Shown here: piece by piece, positions 1 to 10,617 of the stretch | Position numbering within the stretch: the first letter of the stretch is position 1 | Layout of the letters: every line of letters begins with the position of its first letter | Assembly: GCA_947044405.1 (NCBI GenBank) | Contig: CAMRHE010000167.1 | Location: 3,703,001 to 3,767,000, forward strand | Length of the DNA stretch: 64,000 nt | Source: Leptodactylus fallax | Taxonomy: Eukaryota > Chordata > Amphibia > Anura > Leptodactylidae | Direction: 5' to 3' | Translations under genes and position numbers: made by a program | The notes under the pieces: generated by a model | Seen by the model: the letters and a program-made list of their open reading frames with translations, nothing else | What the model was told of the DNA's origin: nothing | Database searches by the model: none

Positions 1-53
1 CCCGCCGAGCCCAGTCGCGGTCGCACCCCGTGACCGCAATCGTTACGCCACTG
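1..53. mobile_element. Terminal fragment of a hAT-type MITE
   Basis: The window opens inside a GC-rich repeat that ends in ttacgccactg, the inverse of the cagtggcgtaa terminus used by the hAT elements further on. Closely related sequence (cggtcgcacccc ... gccactg) recurs at about 34010-34053. The rest of the element lies outside the window, so only the terminus can be called. Confidence 0.5.
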
Positions 54-142
54 GTCAGGGGCCCGGTAACATGAGGACTAATAGTCGGGGCTCGGGGCCC
101 ACCGGTAGATTCACCGGTTCCCTGGTGGGCCAGTCTGACCCT

Positions 143-237
143 GTTGGTGGGATCATCAGGAGGATGGTCACAGATAGGGTGAGCCAGATAAAGTAGTTGC
201 AGTGAAAACTGCAGTTACTGGTGTCCTAAAGGTGGAC
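143..237 (-). repeat. Inverted copy of Penelope pseudo-LTR segment
   Basis: This stretch is the reverse complement of about 2962-3058, downstream of the Penelope coding region. It includes the same hairpin (actggtgtcc ... ggacaccagt) and, on the minus strand at 153-159, a canonical ctgatga box. Penelope-like elements are known to carry inverted or partial terminal repeats at truncated 5' ends. This is read as the inverted 5' tail of the element that follows. Confidence 0.65.
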
Positions 238-302
238 AACAGTGACATTATAGACAATAGTCAGTGTTTACTGAACATTATGAGAGGTGGACCAGCAGGG
301 TC

Positions 303-1438
303 TCATTGTGGTTGAGGTACATAGATGATGTGCTGATCCTCTGGACAGAGTAACAGCAGGAATTTTGGGAGTTCGTGGGGGCTCTTAACGATAATAACAT
401 CTATATGCGCTTTACCGCGTCCATCGATTCCCACTCGATAACTTTTTTAGATTTGGTTATTACCATCAATGCACAAGGTGAAATTAATACCTCACTTTAT
501 CGCAAAGAAACAGCTACAAATACAGTAGTCTCCTGAAATAGAGTAGTTATCACCCAGCTCCCCTTAGACATGGAATCCCCAGGGGACAGTTTTTGAGAGT
601 GCGCAGGAACTGTTCCAATCTGAGGGATTTCCGAGAGAAGGTATTTGAACTAGAAGGGAGATTCAAAAAACGTGGATATCCCACCCATTTACTCAGAGAG
701 GCCAAATATATAGCCGAAAATAGCGACAGAACAACTATTCTCACTCCTAGAATACGGGTACAAAAACAACAGATGATCCGTCTGATAGACAACTATGATC
801 GTGGGAATAAAGGGGTTATGGAAATACTGAGATCATATTGGGATATTCTTTCCATGGACCTAGATATTAAGGATATGGTGAGTGACCATGCGTCCGTTAC
901 CTTTTATAGAGGCAAATATTTGGAAGACATCCTCACTAATAGCCATTTAAAACCTTTGAGATCAGGAAGAACATGGCTTGAGAGATCTGTGCCTAAAGGA
1001 ACCTTCAAATGTGGATCATGCAAGGCATGTGATTACATTCAGAAGGGGGACAAAGTCCTTTGTGTAACTACAGGCATTGAACATCAGATTAAACAGTTTA
1101 CTAACTGCCATACAAACAGGGTGGTCTACTCCGTTACCTGCCCTTGTCCCTTAAATTACGTTGGCAAGACAAAATGGGAATTCCAACGTAGGAGTTTAGA
1201 TCACATTGGTTACATTACATGCAGGGAGGAAAAAACTCTCTCTACACATGTGTGGGATTACCATGGTGGGGATCCCAGATGTCTCAGCTTTCAGGGCCTC
1301 GAACGTGTCCATCCAGAAGTTAGGGGAGGGAATTGGGATTGTCTGATATTACAACAAGAGACGAAATGGATATTTCGCTTTCAATGTGTTAAACCTAAGG
1401 GTTTAAACAGCTCCATTTCCTTTACCCCTTTTATTTAA
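303..1438 (+). pseudogene. Penelope-like RT C-terminus fused to GIY-YIG endonuclease
   Basis: Penelope elements encode a reverse transcriptase followed by a GIY-YIG nuclease; together they nick the target and prime cDNA synthesis. From 303 the translation gives the RT active-site motif RYIDDVLILW, followed by a stop at 351-353 and then the FLDLVI thumb region up to a second stop near 535. After a frameshift the frame reads GIPRGQFLRVRRNC, a conserved Penelope block, and stays open to the TAA at 1436. A CGSCKACDYI cysteine motif (about 1010-1040) precedes the nuclease core, where VVYSVTCPCPLNYVGKT matches GIY-YIG, followed by the expected R and H residues (RRSLDH). The fingers and first catalytic Asp of RT are absent, and the stop plus frameshift mean it cannot make an active enzyme. 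The fusion makes a Penelope assignment secure; the subfamily was not resolved. Confidence 0.85.
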
Positions 1439-2020
1439 TGTCCCTTTATTCAGATTGTGTTTATTCTCTCTACAGACATATGCATAATTTGGTGATGTTT
1501 TATTCACATTAATCTTTACATTTAGGCATTCTATATACCTTAGATCCTATACTGATTATAGCATATCTGTACTACAGTATATGCTATAATTAATTATTAT
1601 AAGTATTTACATCTTTTGCTACCTATTTTAAGTATACTTGTATTTTATCTGCACGCATGTTGGCTATATACATCAGAAGTTTATTCCTATCATGTGCATT
1701 AGAATCTTTCTATGCTCAAGTGTACAGTCTCTGATAACTACTGTGGAGATGAATGGGTGCCAAATTTAAGAATCTATCAGCTTGTATCTAGTATATATGA
1801 AGCCACTATCTGATCAAGGTTTCCTCAGCTGTTTAAATAACTCAGATGACAGCAGTAAGCTTCTCGGTTTCCATAACAACATTATTCTTGGCTTAGACGA
1901 GCCTCCTGACTAGGAGGGCGGTTCCTTTGTTATGATTGGACAGGTCTGATGACATCACGGTGGGGCGGGGCTTAAATGCTGAGACAGTGATATTTAAACC
2001 CTGCTGTTCACAGCGATTGG

Positions 2021-2937
2021 CAGGGGCGTAACTATCGGAGTAGCAGTGGTAGTGGCTGCCACAGGGCCCGGAACATTACGGGGCCCGGAGCCCTGTGGCA
2101 GTCGCTACCGCGAACCCCACAAACACTGCTATCGTTATACTCCGGGGTCTTTTGAGACCCCAGAGTATAACGATCGGGGGCCCAGGGGAGGTGAGCGAAC
2201 ATATAAAACACTGTAACTCGCCGCTCCGCAGGCTTCGGGCCTGTTTGGTGACGTCCCAGACGTCAGCCGACGTTAATAATGCGTTGCGACGCCGGCCTGG
2301 ATCGTGCAAGATCCGGTCCAACATTGAAGATGGCCGAAGTAGTGCACGGGAGTGCACTGGACCGAGGAATAGGTAAGTTGCAGTGTTTTCTATGTTTGTA
2401 TCCTCCCCTGGGTCTCCAATCATTATACTCTGGAGTCTGAAAAGACCCCAGAGTATAATAATCGTTCATGGGTGGTCCACAATGGGGCATAATACTGTGT
2501 GCAGGGGCCACTATGGGGCAAACTACTGTGTGCAGGGGCCACTATGGGGCAAACTACTGTGTGCAGGGGCCACTATGGGGCAAACTACTGTGTGCAGGGG
2601 CCACTATGGGGCAAACTACTGTGTGCAGGGGCCACTATGGGGCAAACTACTGTGTCCAGGGGCTACTATGGGGCAAACTACTGTGTACAGGGGCCACTAT
2701 GGGGAAAACTACTGTGTGCAGGGGCCACTATGGGGCATAATATTGTGTGCAGGGGCCACTATGCTGCATAATACCGTGTCCAGGGGCCGCTATGGGGCAT
2801 AATACCGTGTGCAGGGGCCACTATGGGGCATAATAGTGTGCACAGGAATGCGGTTTGTGTGTGGGGGGGTTGGGGGCGGCGGTTTGGGGGGGCCCCATGT
2901 TCGCCTTGTGGCCCAGCCATTCCTAGTTATGCCACTG
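2021..2937 (+). mobile_element. hAT-type MITE with internal minisatellite (copy A)
   Basis: It begins caggggcgtaacta and ends tagttatgccactg, which are near-perfect inverted termini. It is flanked by gcgattgg (2013-2020) and gtgattgg (2938-2945), an 8-bp target duplication with one mismatch, as expected of hAT transposition. Inside are two hairpins built on tatactc-ggggtct / agaccccagagtata (about 2135-2175 and 2420-2462), a GC-rich core, and the tandem array at 2485-2835. It encodes no transposase, so it would depend on one supplied elsewhere. Confidence 0.85.
2485..2835 (+). repeat. 31-bp minisatellite, about 11 units
   Basis: The unit includes tactgtgtgcaggggccac followed by tatggggcaaa, repeated with a period of 31 bp. 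Because 31 is not a multiple of 3, all three plus-strand frames stay open with a 31-residue period. The apparent proteins over this array are therefore artefacts of the repeat. The same unit occurs in copies B, C and D of this MITE family. Confidence 0.95.
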
Positions 2938-3035
2938 GTGATTGGCATTGGCTATCTCACTGGTGTCCACCTTTAGGACACCAGTAACTGCAGTTTTCAC
3001 TGCAACTACTTTATCTGGATCACCCTATCTGCGAC

Positions 3036-3083
3036 TATCCTCATGATGATCCCACCAATGTAGGGGGAAACGCGTAGAGGGAT
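3036..3083 (+). ncRNA. Hammerhead-ribozyme-like core in Penelope pseudo-LTR
   Basis: Penelope elements are known to carry minimal type I hammerhead ribozymes. Read in order: stem I 5' strand (tatcctc, 3036-3042), core atgatga (3043-3049), stem II tccc/gggg with a 9-nt loop (3050-3066), gaaa (3067-3070), the short palindromic stem III acgcgt, cleavage position a3076, then gaggg (3077-3081), which pairs with the 3' end of stem I. The consensus core begins with C (ctgatga), but here it is A, a change expected to impair cleavage. The inverted copy at 153-159 retains the C. Call: a decayed ribozyme. Confidence 0.55.
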
Positions 3084-3420
3084 ATACTTAGAACTTTGCT
3101 ACTGATAGCATGGTGTGAACATTCACCAATGCTACTAATGCCTACTGGATTATCAAACCCTGGGATAACCTTGTAATTAACAGGTTATACTGCAGGTGAA
3201 CTATGAGAGTGCTAGCTAGCTGCAGCAGGCAATGACTCATTAGCCCTGAGGGATATAGTTAGAATCATGCTACTGATAGTGTAGTGTGAACACTCACCAA
3301 TGCTACTCATGCTTACTAGATTATATCAAACCCTGGGATAACTTTGTAATTAACAGGTTATACTGCAGGTGAATGATGGGAGTGCTAGCTAGCTGCAGCA
3401 GGCAATGATTCATTAGCACT
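3077..3420 (+). repeat. Tandem duplication of a ~171-bp Penelope segment
   Basis: Two diverged direct copies, 3077-3247 and 3248 to about 3420. Both start gagggatata and share ccctgggataac, gtaattaacaggttatactg and gtgctagctagctgcagcag. The first copy starts at the nucleotide following the predicted hammerhead cleavage position. Confidence 0.85.
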
Positions 3421-3640
3421 CACTATTCTGCTATCCAGATATGCAAATGCCTTTGCTATAATAAATATCCTAAATGACTTCAAGTCTCTGTTATATATAG
3501 CAAGTGACTCTATCACAGAGCCGATATTTCATTGTTTTGTAGTGACAATTGGACTCATACATATGAGATTCTTTTAAACCTTGGATCTTTGAGTTATAGG
3601 AGCAACACCCATTCATTAGGGGCGCAAATATATTCTGCGC

Positions 3641-5255
3641 CAGTGGCGTAACTAGGAATGGGTGGGCCCCAAGGCAAACATTTAACATGAGGCCCCCTGA
3701 ACCGCCGCCCCCAACCGCCCCCCCAAAAAAAAAAAACGCATTCCTGCGCACACTATTATGTGCCATAGTGGCGCCTGCACACAGTATTATGCCCCATAGT
3801 GGCCCCTGCACACACTATTATGCCCCATAATGGCCCCTGCACACACTATTATGCCCCATAGTGTCCCCTGCACACACTATTATGCCCCATAGTGGCCCCT
3901 GCACACACTATTATGCCCCATAGTGGCCCCTGCATACAGTATTATGCCCCATAGTGGCACCTGCACACACTATTATGCCACATAGTGGCCCCTGCACACA
4001 CTATTATGTCCCATAGTGGCCCCTGCACACACTATTATACCCTAAAGTGGCCCCTGCACACACTATTATGCCCCATAGTGGCCCCTGCACACAGTATTAT
4101 GCAGCATAGTGGCCCCTGCACACAGTATTATGCAGCATAGTAGCCCCTGCACGCACTATTATGTCCCATAGTGGCCCCTGCACACACTATTATGTCCCAT
4201 AGTGGCCCCTGCACACAGTATTATGCCCCATAGTGGCCCCTGCACACAGTATTATGTCCCATAGTGGCCCCTTCACATAGTATTATGCCCCATAGTGGCC
4301 TCTGCACACACTATTATGCCACATAGTGGCCCCTGCACACACTATTATGTCCCATAGTGGCACCTGCACACACTATTATACCCTAAAGTGGCCCCTGCAC
4401 ACACTATTATGCCCCATAGTGGCCCCTGCACACAGTATTATGCAGCATAGTGGCCCCTGCACACAGTATTATGCAGCATAGTGGCCCCTGCACACACTAT
4501 TATGTCCCATAGTGGCCCCTGCACACACTATTATGTCCCATAGTGGCCCCTGCACACAGTATTATGCCCCATAGTGGCCCCTGCACACAGTATTATGTCC
4601 CATAGTGGCCCCTTCACATAGTACTATGCCGCATAGTGGACAACCCATGAACAATTATTATACTCTGGGGTCTTTTCAGACCCCAGAGTATAATGATTGG
4701 AGACCCAGGGGAGGATAGAAACATAAAAAAAAACAATGCTACTTATCTGTTCCTCGCTCCGGTCCACTGCCTGCTACTTCGGCCTTCTTCAATGTGGGAC
4801 CAGGCCGGCGTCACGTGATCCGGCCGGTGTCGCAACGCAAAATGACGTCGGCTGACGTCTGGGACGTCACCAAACAGGCCTGAAGCCTGGAGAAGCGTAG
4901 GAGAGGTAAGTACATTGTTTTTTATGTTCCCTCACCTCCCCTGGGCCGCCGATTATTATACTCTGGGGTCTACAAGGACACTGGAGTATAATGATAGCAG
5001 TGTTTGTGGGGTTCGGCCTTACCCACCGATCTCCGCTACTATGCACAGCCGCTTCTGCAGAATGGGAAGCGCAGGCGGCCGTATGCAGGACCCTGGGGAT
5101 CAGTAAGTTTATAGGGCCCGTTACCTGCTGGGGTTAATACAGCTGGTAACAGCCTATTAAAAAAAAAAAAAAAGCATCGGTGGCCCGCAGGGCACCATAA
5201 TGTCCCGGGCCCTGTGGCAGCCGCTACCGCTGCTACCCCGGTAGTTAAGCCCCTG
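3641..5255 (-). mobile_element. hAT-type MITE with internal minisatellite (copy B)
   Basis: Same family as copy A in the opposite orientation. It begins cagtggcgtaactag, ends gtagttaagcccctg, and is flanked by a perfect 8-bp duplication ttctgcgc (3633-3640 and 5256-5263). Contents: a much longer minisatellite (3765-4640), the hairpins near 4660-4695 and 4955-4995, a GC-rich core and a poly-A run near 5160. No transposase is encoded. Confidence 0.9.
3765..4640 (-). repeat. 31-bp minisatellite with a 341-bp higher-order repeat
   Basis: About 28 units, read on the plus strand as cacactattatgccccatag followed by tggcccctgca. Rare variants recur exactly 341 bp apart: ccctaaag at 4040 and 4381, and cttcacatag at 4271 and 4612. 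An 11-unit block was therefore duplicated as a whole, giving a two-level array. Confidence 0.9.
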
Positions 5256-5519
5256 TTCTGCGCCCTTTACTATTATTTCAATCTATGGGAGGAACTCCTT
5301 AAATCATAGATGCACTATTCTGTCTACATCTACTAGAAGTGTATTATTGATAACTCCACAGTAATCCTCGTTACATGTAAGGATCAGTGGATTTGATTTC
5401 ACTTATAATAGGATGACAGTTTGTGCGTTCAATTACCTACATTTTAATGTGTACATACGCCTATATGTTGTAGTCTACCTATGTTGTAGGTTTTAAAATA
5501 TCAATAAAAGTTATATTTT

Positions 5520-5715
5520 ATTTTGGTGCTATTTTTTATTTTGTTGCAGATTTTGCTGCGGATTTTTGAACCAATCCAGGAAAGTATTGAGCAGAAGGTA
5601 GAAGTATAAACACTTCCTATATATTTCCTATTTCTTTTGTAGCCATTCTTGACTTTGCTTCAAAAAACTGCAGCAAAATCTGCAACAAAAAAGCGAGTTT
5701 TTAGGCCTTAGCCCA
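5520..5715. mobile_element. Small palindromic MITE (gcagattttgctgc family)
   Basis: Inverted arms ttgttgcagattttgctgc and gcagcaaaatctgcaacaaa flank a centre containing attgagcagaaggtagaagt. A second copy with the same arms and centre is at 51088-51300. It is non-coding. The family was not identified; a hAT origin is possible but no clean target duplication was found. Confidence 0.65.
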
Positions 5716-7020
5716 AAAGTGGTTTTGGTGGTGGCACACCCCTTTTAAAGAGAATCTATATCCAGGTTTATACTGCCCTATATTGCTTACTGGTGTTTTT
5801 TCTGTAATTTCCATAAAAGTATATTTTATCATGGAGCCCTGCTGTAGGCAAGCAATGAAGTCCTCAAATTCATGAGTTTCCAGCAACCCCCACTGCAGGG
5901 TGGGAAGGTAGGGGGAGCTCTCTGCTGGTGAACACCAAGACTCAGTGCTTGGTTCCTGCTGTGGGTGTTAAAGTGTGATTTATATGAGAACTACAGCAAG
6001 GACACTAGTAAGTGATACTAGATAGGGAGAGAATCAGGGCCTTTTTCAATATGTTTTGCATTTCTTAGATCTGACAGCCTAACCCTAGTGATAGATTAAG
6101 CTAGGCACTGCAAGATCACCACTCCTTTATACTTCTACCTATATAAAATATCCACTGGCACAGAGTTGGTTGTGTTGTAACGTCTGCTCCCTTTGTTGCT
6201 CAAAAATATCCAGTATATAATAAGGCACCAGCAGTAGGTGATCTGTAAATGCAGCTGTCCTGATGCACTTGATCTGATGTTGGGCTGAGAACTATCTACA
6301 TGAATATGTGTCACAGTCAAAAGGAGTCTACCACCCCCCCAAGTATATTCAATGCCACCATTTTGTTATAGAGAACATCACAGCAATAAACATAAGTGTC
6401 CAACATGTCCAATATGGAAATACATCTTTAGTTTCTGGGGAGGCTATAAGTTGGTGAAATTCCATTTGGGATGGCTACATACTTAGGAATAATAGATAAC
6501 CACGACTAGGACTTGGCAAAATAAAATCTAACATTTCATTGCAGCAAAATGAAAAAAAAAAAATCATAGTATAAACCCATACAGCTTTGCTGCACAGAAA
6601 GGTCTCTTTAGGCCACACACATATCTTTTGGCTATCTAAATGACACACCAGTTTTATCAGTAAAGTTTATAGAGAGGGATTGTTTAGCCCTTCTGGTGGA
6701 ACAAGATGCTTACATGCAGGTCTCATGAGATTCCTTTTAGAAATGCTGCATTTCTGTAAAATAAACATTGCTGCCCTATGATAGGAATGTTCTTGGACTC
6801 TGCTGTATACAGAGCTTCACAGTATACTTTTAAAGTGAAGAGAAAAAACTATTTATGGCATTCACAAAACCCTTTTCTCCACTGTTTGGGCACATGTTCA
6901 GAGAGCTGGTGGCTCATGAGTTATTCAGACACATGACTTTTCATTCCATCAAGTATACCACTCTTTTATTTGCTTCCTCCTCTCAGAACATACATTCCTT
7001 TATACTGGTTCTGTAGATTT
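5716..7020. other. No gene recognised
   Basis: AT-rich sequence with only short chance reading frames and an A-run near 6550. No splice-flanked coding segment or recognisable repeat terminus was seen. Confidence 0.5.
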
Positions 7021-7029
7021 GCTCTTTCA

Positions 7030-7335
7030 TAAAGGGGTTTTCTCACTAATACCACCTATCCCCTATCCAAAGAATACACTATAGGTGTCTGATCACTGGG
7101 GGGGGGGTCCAAATTCTAGGACTGCTAGCAATCACAATCACTGTGGGTCCCTATGTCGCCTGTGTGAATAGAGTGGGAGTGCACAGATACAATCACTACT
7201 TCAAATCACTTCTGTGGGTCTGATGGAGATAGCGAAGTACAGCATTCAATTGGGCCCATAGACATGAATAGAGTGGTGGTCATACATGTGCAATACTGCT
7301 CTATTCACACAGGATGGAGAGGGGTTACTAACCAA
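7030..7335. mobile_element. Palindromic MITE-like repeat
   Basis: Starts aaaggggttttctcac with tatcccctatcc and gtgtctgatcactggggg inside; the second half repeats bulk motifs such as gaatagagtgg in symmetric fashion. Similar sequence is present at 14728-15000. Non-coding and without a clear target duplication, so the class is left open. Confidence 0.45.
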
Positions 7336-7909
7336 ATCCATTTAATGCTATCATTACAGCCCATAAGTTATGTTTAACCAGGTTTTTTTTTTAACTTAGT
7401 TAATAGTGGTCCTCTATTCTGTACATTACTGACTTACTAATTCTGGGGCCTCCTAATCAAAATAAGACATTCATTCCTGTAATAGTTTCTTAAGACTTCT
7501 GCATCTCAGCATTTACAAGCACTACTATAAAACATATACTGGTATATCAGCCACCCTACCAGCTCAAAACGATGAATCTAAGAACGTCATACAGAAGTTG
7601 TGTAAGAAGCTATGCTCATGAGTGGATCATTTTGCAGAACAAACTGTTCAACTGGTTCCTGTCTGACTCACCAGACCCTTCATGGTTAAGACATCAGGGC
7701 TTAGTGTTTTGCGCAAAACTGAAGTTTAACATTTTGCAATCTCAGTGATATGATGGGTATGTGGATGCACACCCTTTTTTGTGCAGCCACGACTTACAAG
7801 TAGGAAACTTTGTTTTAATAACCTTCTAAGTTATATTCAGGTTCTACCACTGAGCAACGGAAATAGTTATATGTCCTTTAAGTGTAATAAAGAGAAGGCC
7901 CTAGACACT

Positions 7910-8990
7910 TGGGGACAGAGCCGGCTGGTCACCTCGCCCCCTCCCTCCCCTTCTCCTCGCCGGAGCAGAGCGGTAGCTCCCCGTGTTCCAGCCGGGGGGC
8001 GCGCCCGGTGCGGTGACCAGATGGAAGGTAACGCTGCAGTTGGGATTGCGGGGTGCAAACAGCGCAGACTTGTCACGGTCTCTGGGCACGAGGGCGCAGC
8101 GCTGGTGCTGTCCCACGTTACCACCACTGATACCGGTGATGAGGGGGCTGCACAAATGTTGGTGGTGATTGTTCCCCCGGGGCGCTTCCCCTATACTGTG
8201 CCGACTGGTGGTGTTTGGGGCGCCCTGATGTTGTCGGTGCAGAGTCAGACACAGAAACGGTTGTAAAGTTGAACTTTTACTTCCATGGGTGTGGAGGCAC
8301 AAATGCTTAAACAGTTTCTTCAATACAAAACAACGGGGTACGCCTGGTGACACAGCAAAGTCCTGGGGTGCAGGGTAGACTTGATGAAAGGTGTTCCTAG
8401 CCCCTTATACTTCAGTGTTACAGCCCTAAGGTGCGTCTGGGCTCCTATTTGGCACATAGGAGGATGCCCACCATGATACTAGTACATAATATTCCCCACT
8501 CACGTTATGTGGTCCTGATAGCTCAGAGTTTCGGGGTGCAATAGTCAGGGTGGCAGGATATTCCACAGGTCTGGCCTTGGCCCCTGGATCCTGTGATACT
8601 GGCTATGGAGCACGTGTTCCAGAATGTTCTCTCCACAGTCTCATGCTGACAAGATGATGATGCTTGACTTCCTTCAGGGCGATGGCTAGGCAGACAGGGG
8701 ACAGGATCTTCTGAATAGCTGGAGTATGTCAGCTCTCCAACCTTCCTGGGCCTGTCTAGGACTTGAGATTCCTGCACTAAACTCACTGCTTTCTTCACAG
8801 GACATCACACTTATCTCCTCACCTCCTCCTCCTAACACTCCACACTTCTAACTCCTCACACGCAGGACCTTCCTGCAGGGGTGTTACCATGGGGACCCAG
8901 TGATCAGCTGACTCCTCCCCTTTTCCCAGGCGATGTCCTCCCATTGGACATTTGGTTACTATTCAATCCTATGGGAGGTGTAATGCATGT
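7910..8990. repeat. Unclassified GC-rich dispersed repeat
   Basis: A GC-rich block with open frames on both strands and no recognisable protein. The stretch 8170-8270 (ttcccccggggcgcttcc ... gccctgatg) resembles 25195-25275 (ttcccccggggcacttcc ... gccctgatgg), so it belongs to a dispersed family. It may be a decayed LTR or untranslated region of a retroelement. The part 8280-8990 has nothing recognisable beyond pyrimidine-rich tracts. Confidence 0.35.
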
Positions 8991-9199
8991 GTGAGGCTCA
9001 CTAGGTGGCGCTGTGTTGTGTGAGACTCAGGACCCCCTGCTATGTCACACAGGCTATGAAGCAACAGGAAATAATACAATGCACAGAGATCACCCTCAGC
9101 CCAGCCATAGCCAGCTCTGGGATGCCACACCGGCGCATGACGTCATCAGGAGGAGACCACCCTCCGGGCGCGCTCCCCAGCTTTGTCATCAGCGCAGCC

Positions 9200-10617
9200 A
9201 TGGAAGGCGTTGGCATGGTTACGGCCGGCATTTCCAGTGTGGCCGGGTCTTCAGGAGGCAGGACTTCCGGTCTAGGCAGGAAGAGGCAGGCTGAAGATGG
9301 CGGCGGCGTTTCCCCAGCTGGGAGAAGACTGCGCAGCTCATGGGGAGCTGTCGGGCGATATGCGGCAGAGGGCGCTGGCAGCTCCAGTGCTGAAGACGGA
9401 GAATGTCCCGATGATGACCAGGAGGACGGGCGTCTGGCTGCTGGACCAGCGGCTGATCAGGGACCACCCGTGATGCAGCCAGGTGAGGGCCTGGGGTATT
9501 TCTTCTTTCCCCGGGGGGGGGCTCTGCGGGCAGGGGGTTAGCACCTGTGGGGCTGGGGGCAGTTACAGGGTCTGTGGGGGCGTGCGGTGTCACATCTGGG
9601 CAAGGGGGGGTCAGATGCTGTGTGGCCGCAGTTGTTGGGGTTGTTACGTCAGCTGGTGGGCGAGCGGTCTGGGCTGGGGGTCCCTGGGCCTGTGGTGGTC
9701 TGGGTGGGTGCGGACGGTAGTTCGGCAGCTGGGTCTGGCGTGGTATCAGGTGTGGAGGTTGGTGGTTCAGCTCGGGTTGCTGGGGGTGGTGCTGAGGGTG
9801 CTGAGCCCACACCGGAGGTGGGCTCTGATACGGCTTGTGTGGTGGAAGATGTGGGGGCTAAGCAAAAGAGAAGGAGAAGGTGGTTGATATAGTGCGGCTC
9901 GATGATCGGGCCAAGGGTGAAGTTTATGTGTGCTTTGAGGGCCCTCTGGGCGCCCATTTGAAGCAACAGGTCCGTGAAAAGATTTGGAAGGGGGAGTACG
10001 TGGAGATATTTTCGTTGCTCCCTTTTGAAAAATTTAATTCAGACAAGGTTAAGCCTAGCGACAGTAAGAAGGAGGATGAGGAGAAGTGTCTCTATTGCTT
10101 GATACCTCGGACCTTCGCCAATTGGCTTCAGGCATTTGCCATCCTAGCGGGCGTCATCGGTGAGAAGGAGCCGGAGCATTGCTCGGCCCTTTTCGGGTAC
10201 ATGGACACAGTGGGTGAGGCTTACCGGGTGTATGGGGGTGTTGCCTGGCTCCGTTACGACGAGCAGTTCTGGCAAAGGAAGGCGGTGTGCCCGGGCCTGA
10301 GGTGGGACCACAAGGACATCTCCTTGTGGATGCGGCTGATGTCTGATCCGGCGAGCACATCCTTTCGAGGGGGCGCCGGGGTGTCTGGCTCGGGAGCCGG
10401 ATCCTTGGCATCTCAGCGGAAGGGATATTGTTGGCAATACAATGAAGGGCAGTGTAAGTTCGGTACTTCCTGCCGCTTCAAACATGAGTGCTCCGGCTAT
10501 GGGGGAAGTCACGGGTTCAATAAGTGCTTTAAGCACGGTAAAGGAAAAGGGGGAGAAGTTGTTGAGAAGAGGGAGGACGCTGGTGAGGGTCACAGAAATG
10601 CACCTTTTCCTAAATAG
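9200..10617 (+). pseudogene. Ngaro Gag-like protein with CCCH zinc finger
   Basis: Structural protein thought to package the element RNA. The likely start is the ATG at 9200 (MEGVGMVTAGISS). The first frame ends at 9539. A low-complexity Gly/Val/Pro-rich middle runs through another frame (9587-9892) ending in a basic KQKRRRR stretch. The main domain continues from 9880 in a third frame as IVRLDDRAKGEVYVCFEGPLG. The C-terminus carries C-X7-C-X5-C-X3-H (CWQYNEGQC ... CRFKH) and then a second cysteine cluster (CSGYGGSHGFNKC), typical of DIRS/Ngaro Gag. The frame overlaps the start of the RT frame by about 170 bp. At least two frameshifts are needed to join the parts. Confidence 0.7.

Larger units (their letters stand above)
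143..5515 (+). mobile_element. Penelope-like retroelement (5'-truncated), interrupted by two hAT MITEs
   Basis: Order on the plus strand: inverted pseudo-LTR arm, RT C-terminal part, GIY-YIG endonuclease, a non-coding 3' region (1439-2020 and 2946-3640) and a tail ending about 5515 near aataaaagttatatttta. The 3' region is split by hAT insertions at 2021-2937 and 3641-5255, both with 8-bp target duplications, so they are younger. It holds a hammerhead-like core and a tandem duplication. The RT N-terminal half is missing. The outer 3' boundary is uncertain; the flank after 5264 is assigned here because it is contiguous once the MITE is removed. Confidence 0.7.

Noticed and set aside
2383..2802. 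Overlapping repetitive protein frames rich in GHYGANYC / QGPLWGKLL / GATMGQTT
   Set aside because: They are the three frames of the 31-bp minisatellite; a period not divisible by 3 with no stop in any phase produces them automatically. The same applies to 63470-63742.
2485..4640. Possible CRISPR array (regular 31-bp repeats)
   Set aside because: There are no unique spacers: the units are directly adjacent. The genome is vertebrate and no cas genes are present.
7781..8353. Open frames on both strands in the GC-rich block near 8 kb
   Set aside because: GC-rich sequence lowers stop frequency; no motifs were recognised and related text recurs at 25.2 kb, so a repeat is more likely than a gene.
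9219..9812. Long Pro/Thr/Gln-rich minus-strand frame
   Set aside because: Antisense shadow of the GC-rich Ngaro Gag region; no conserved domain and the sense strand explains it.
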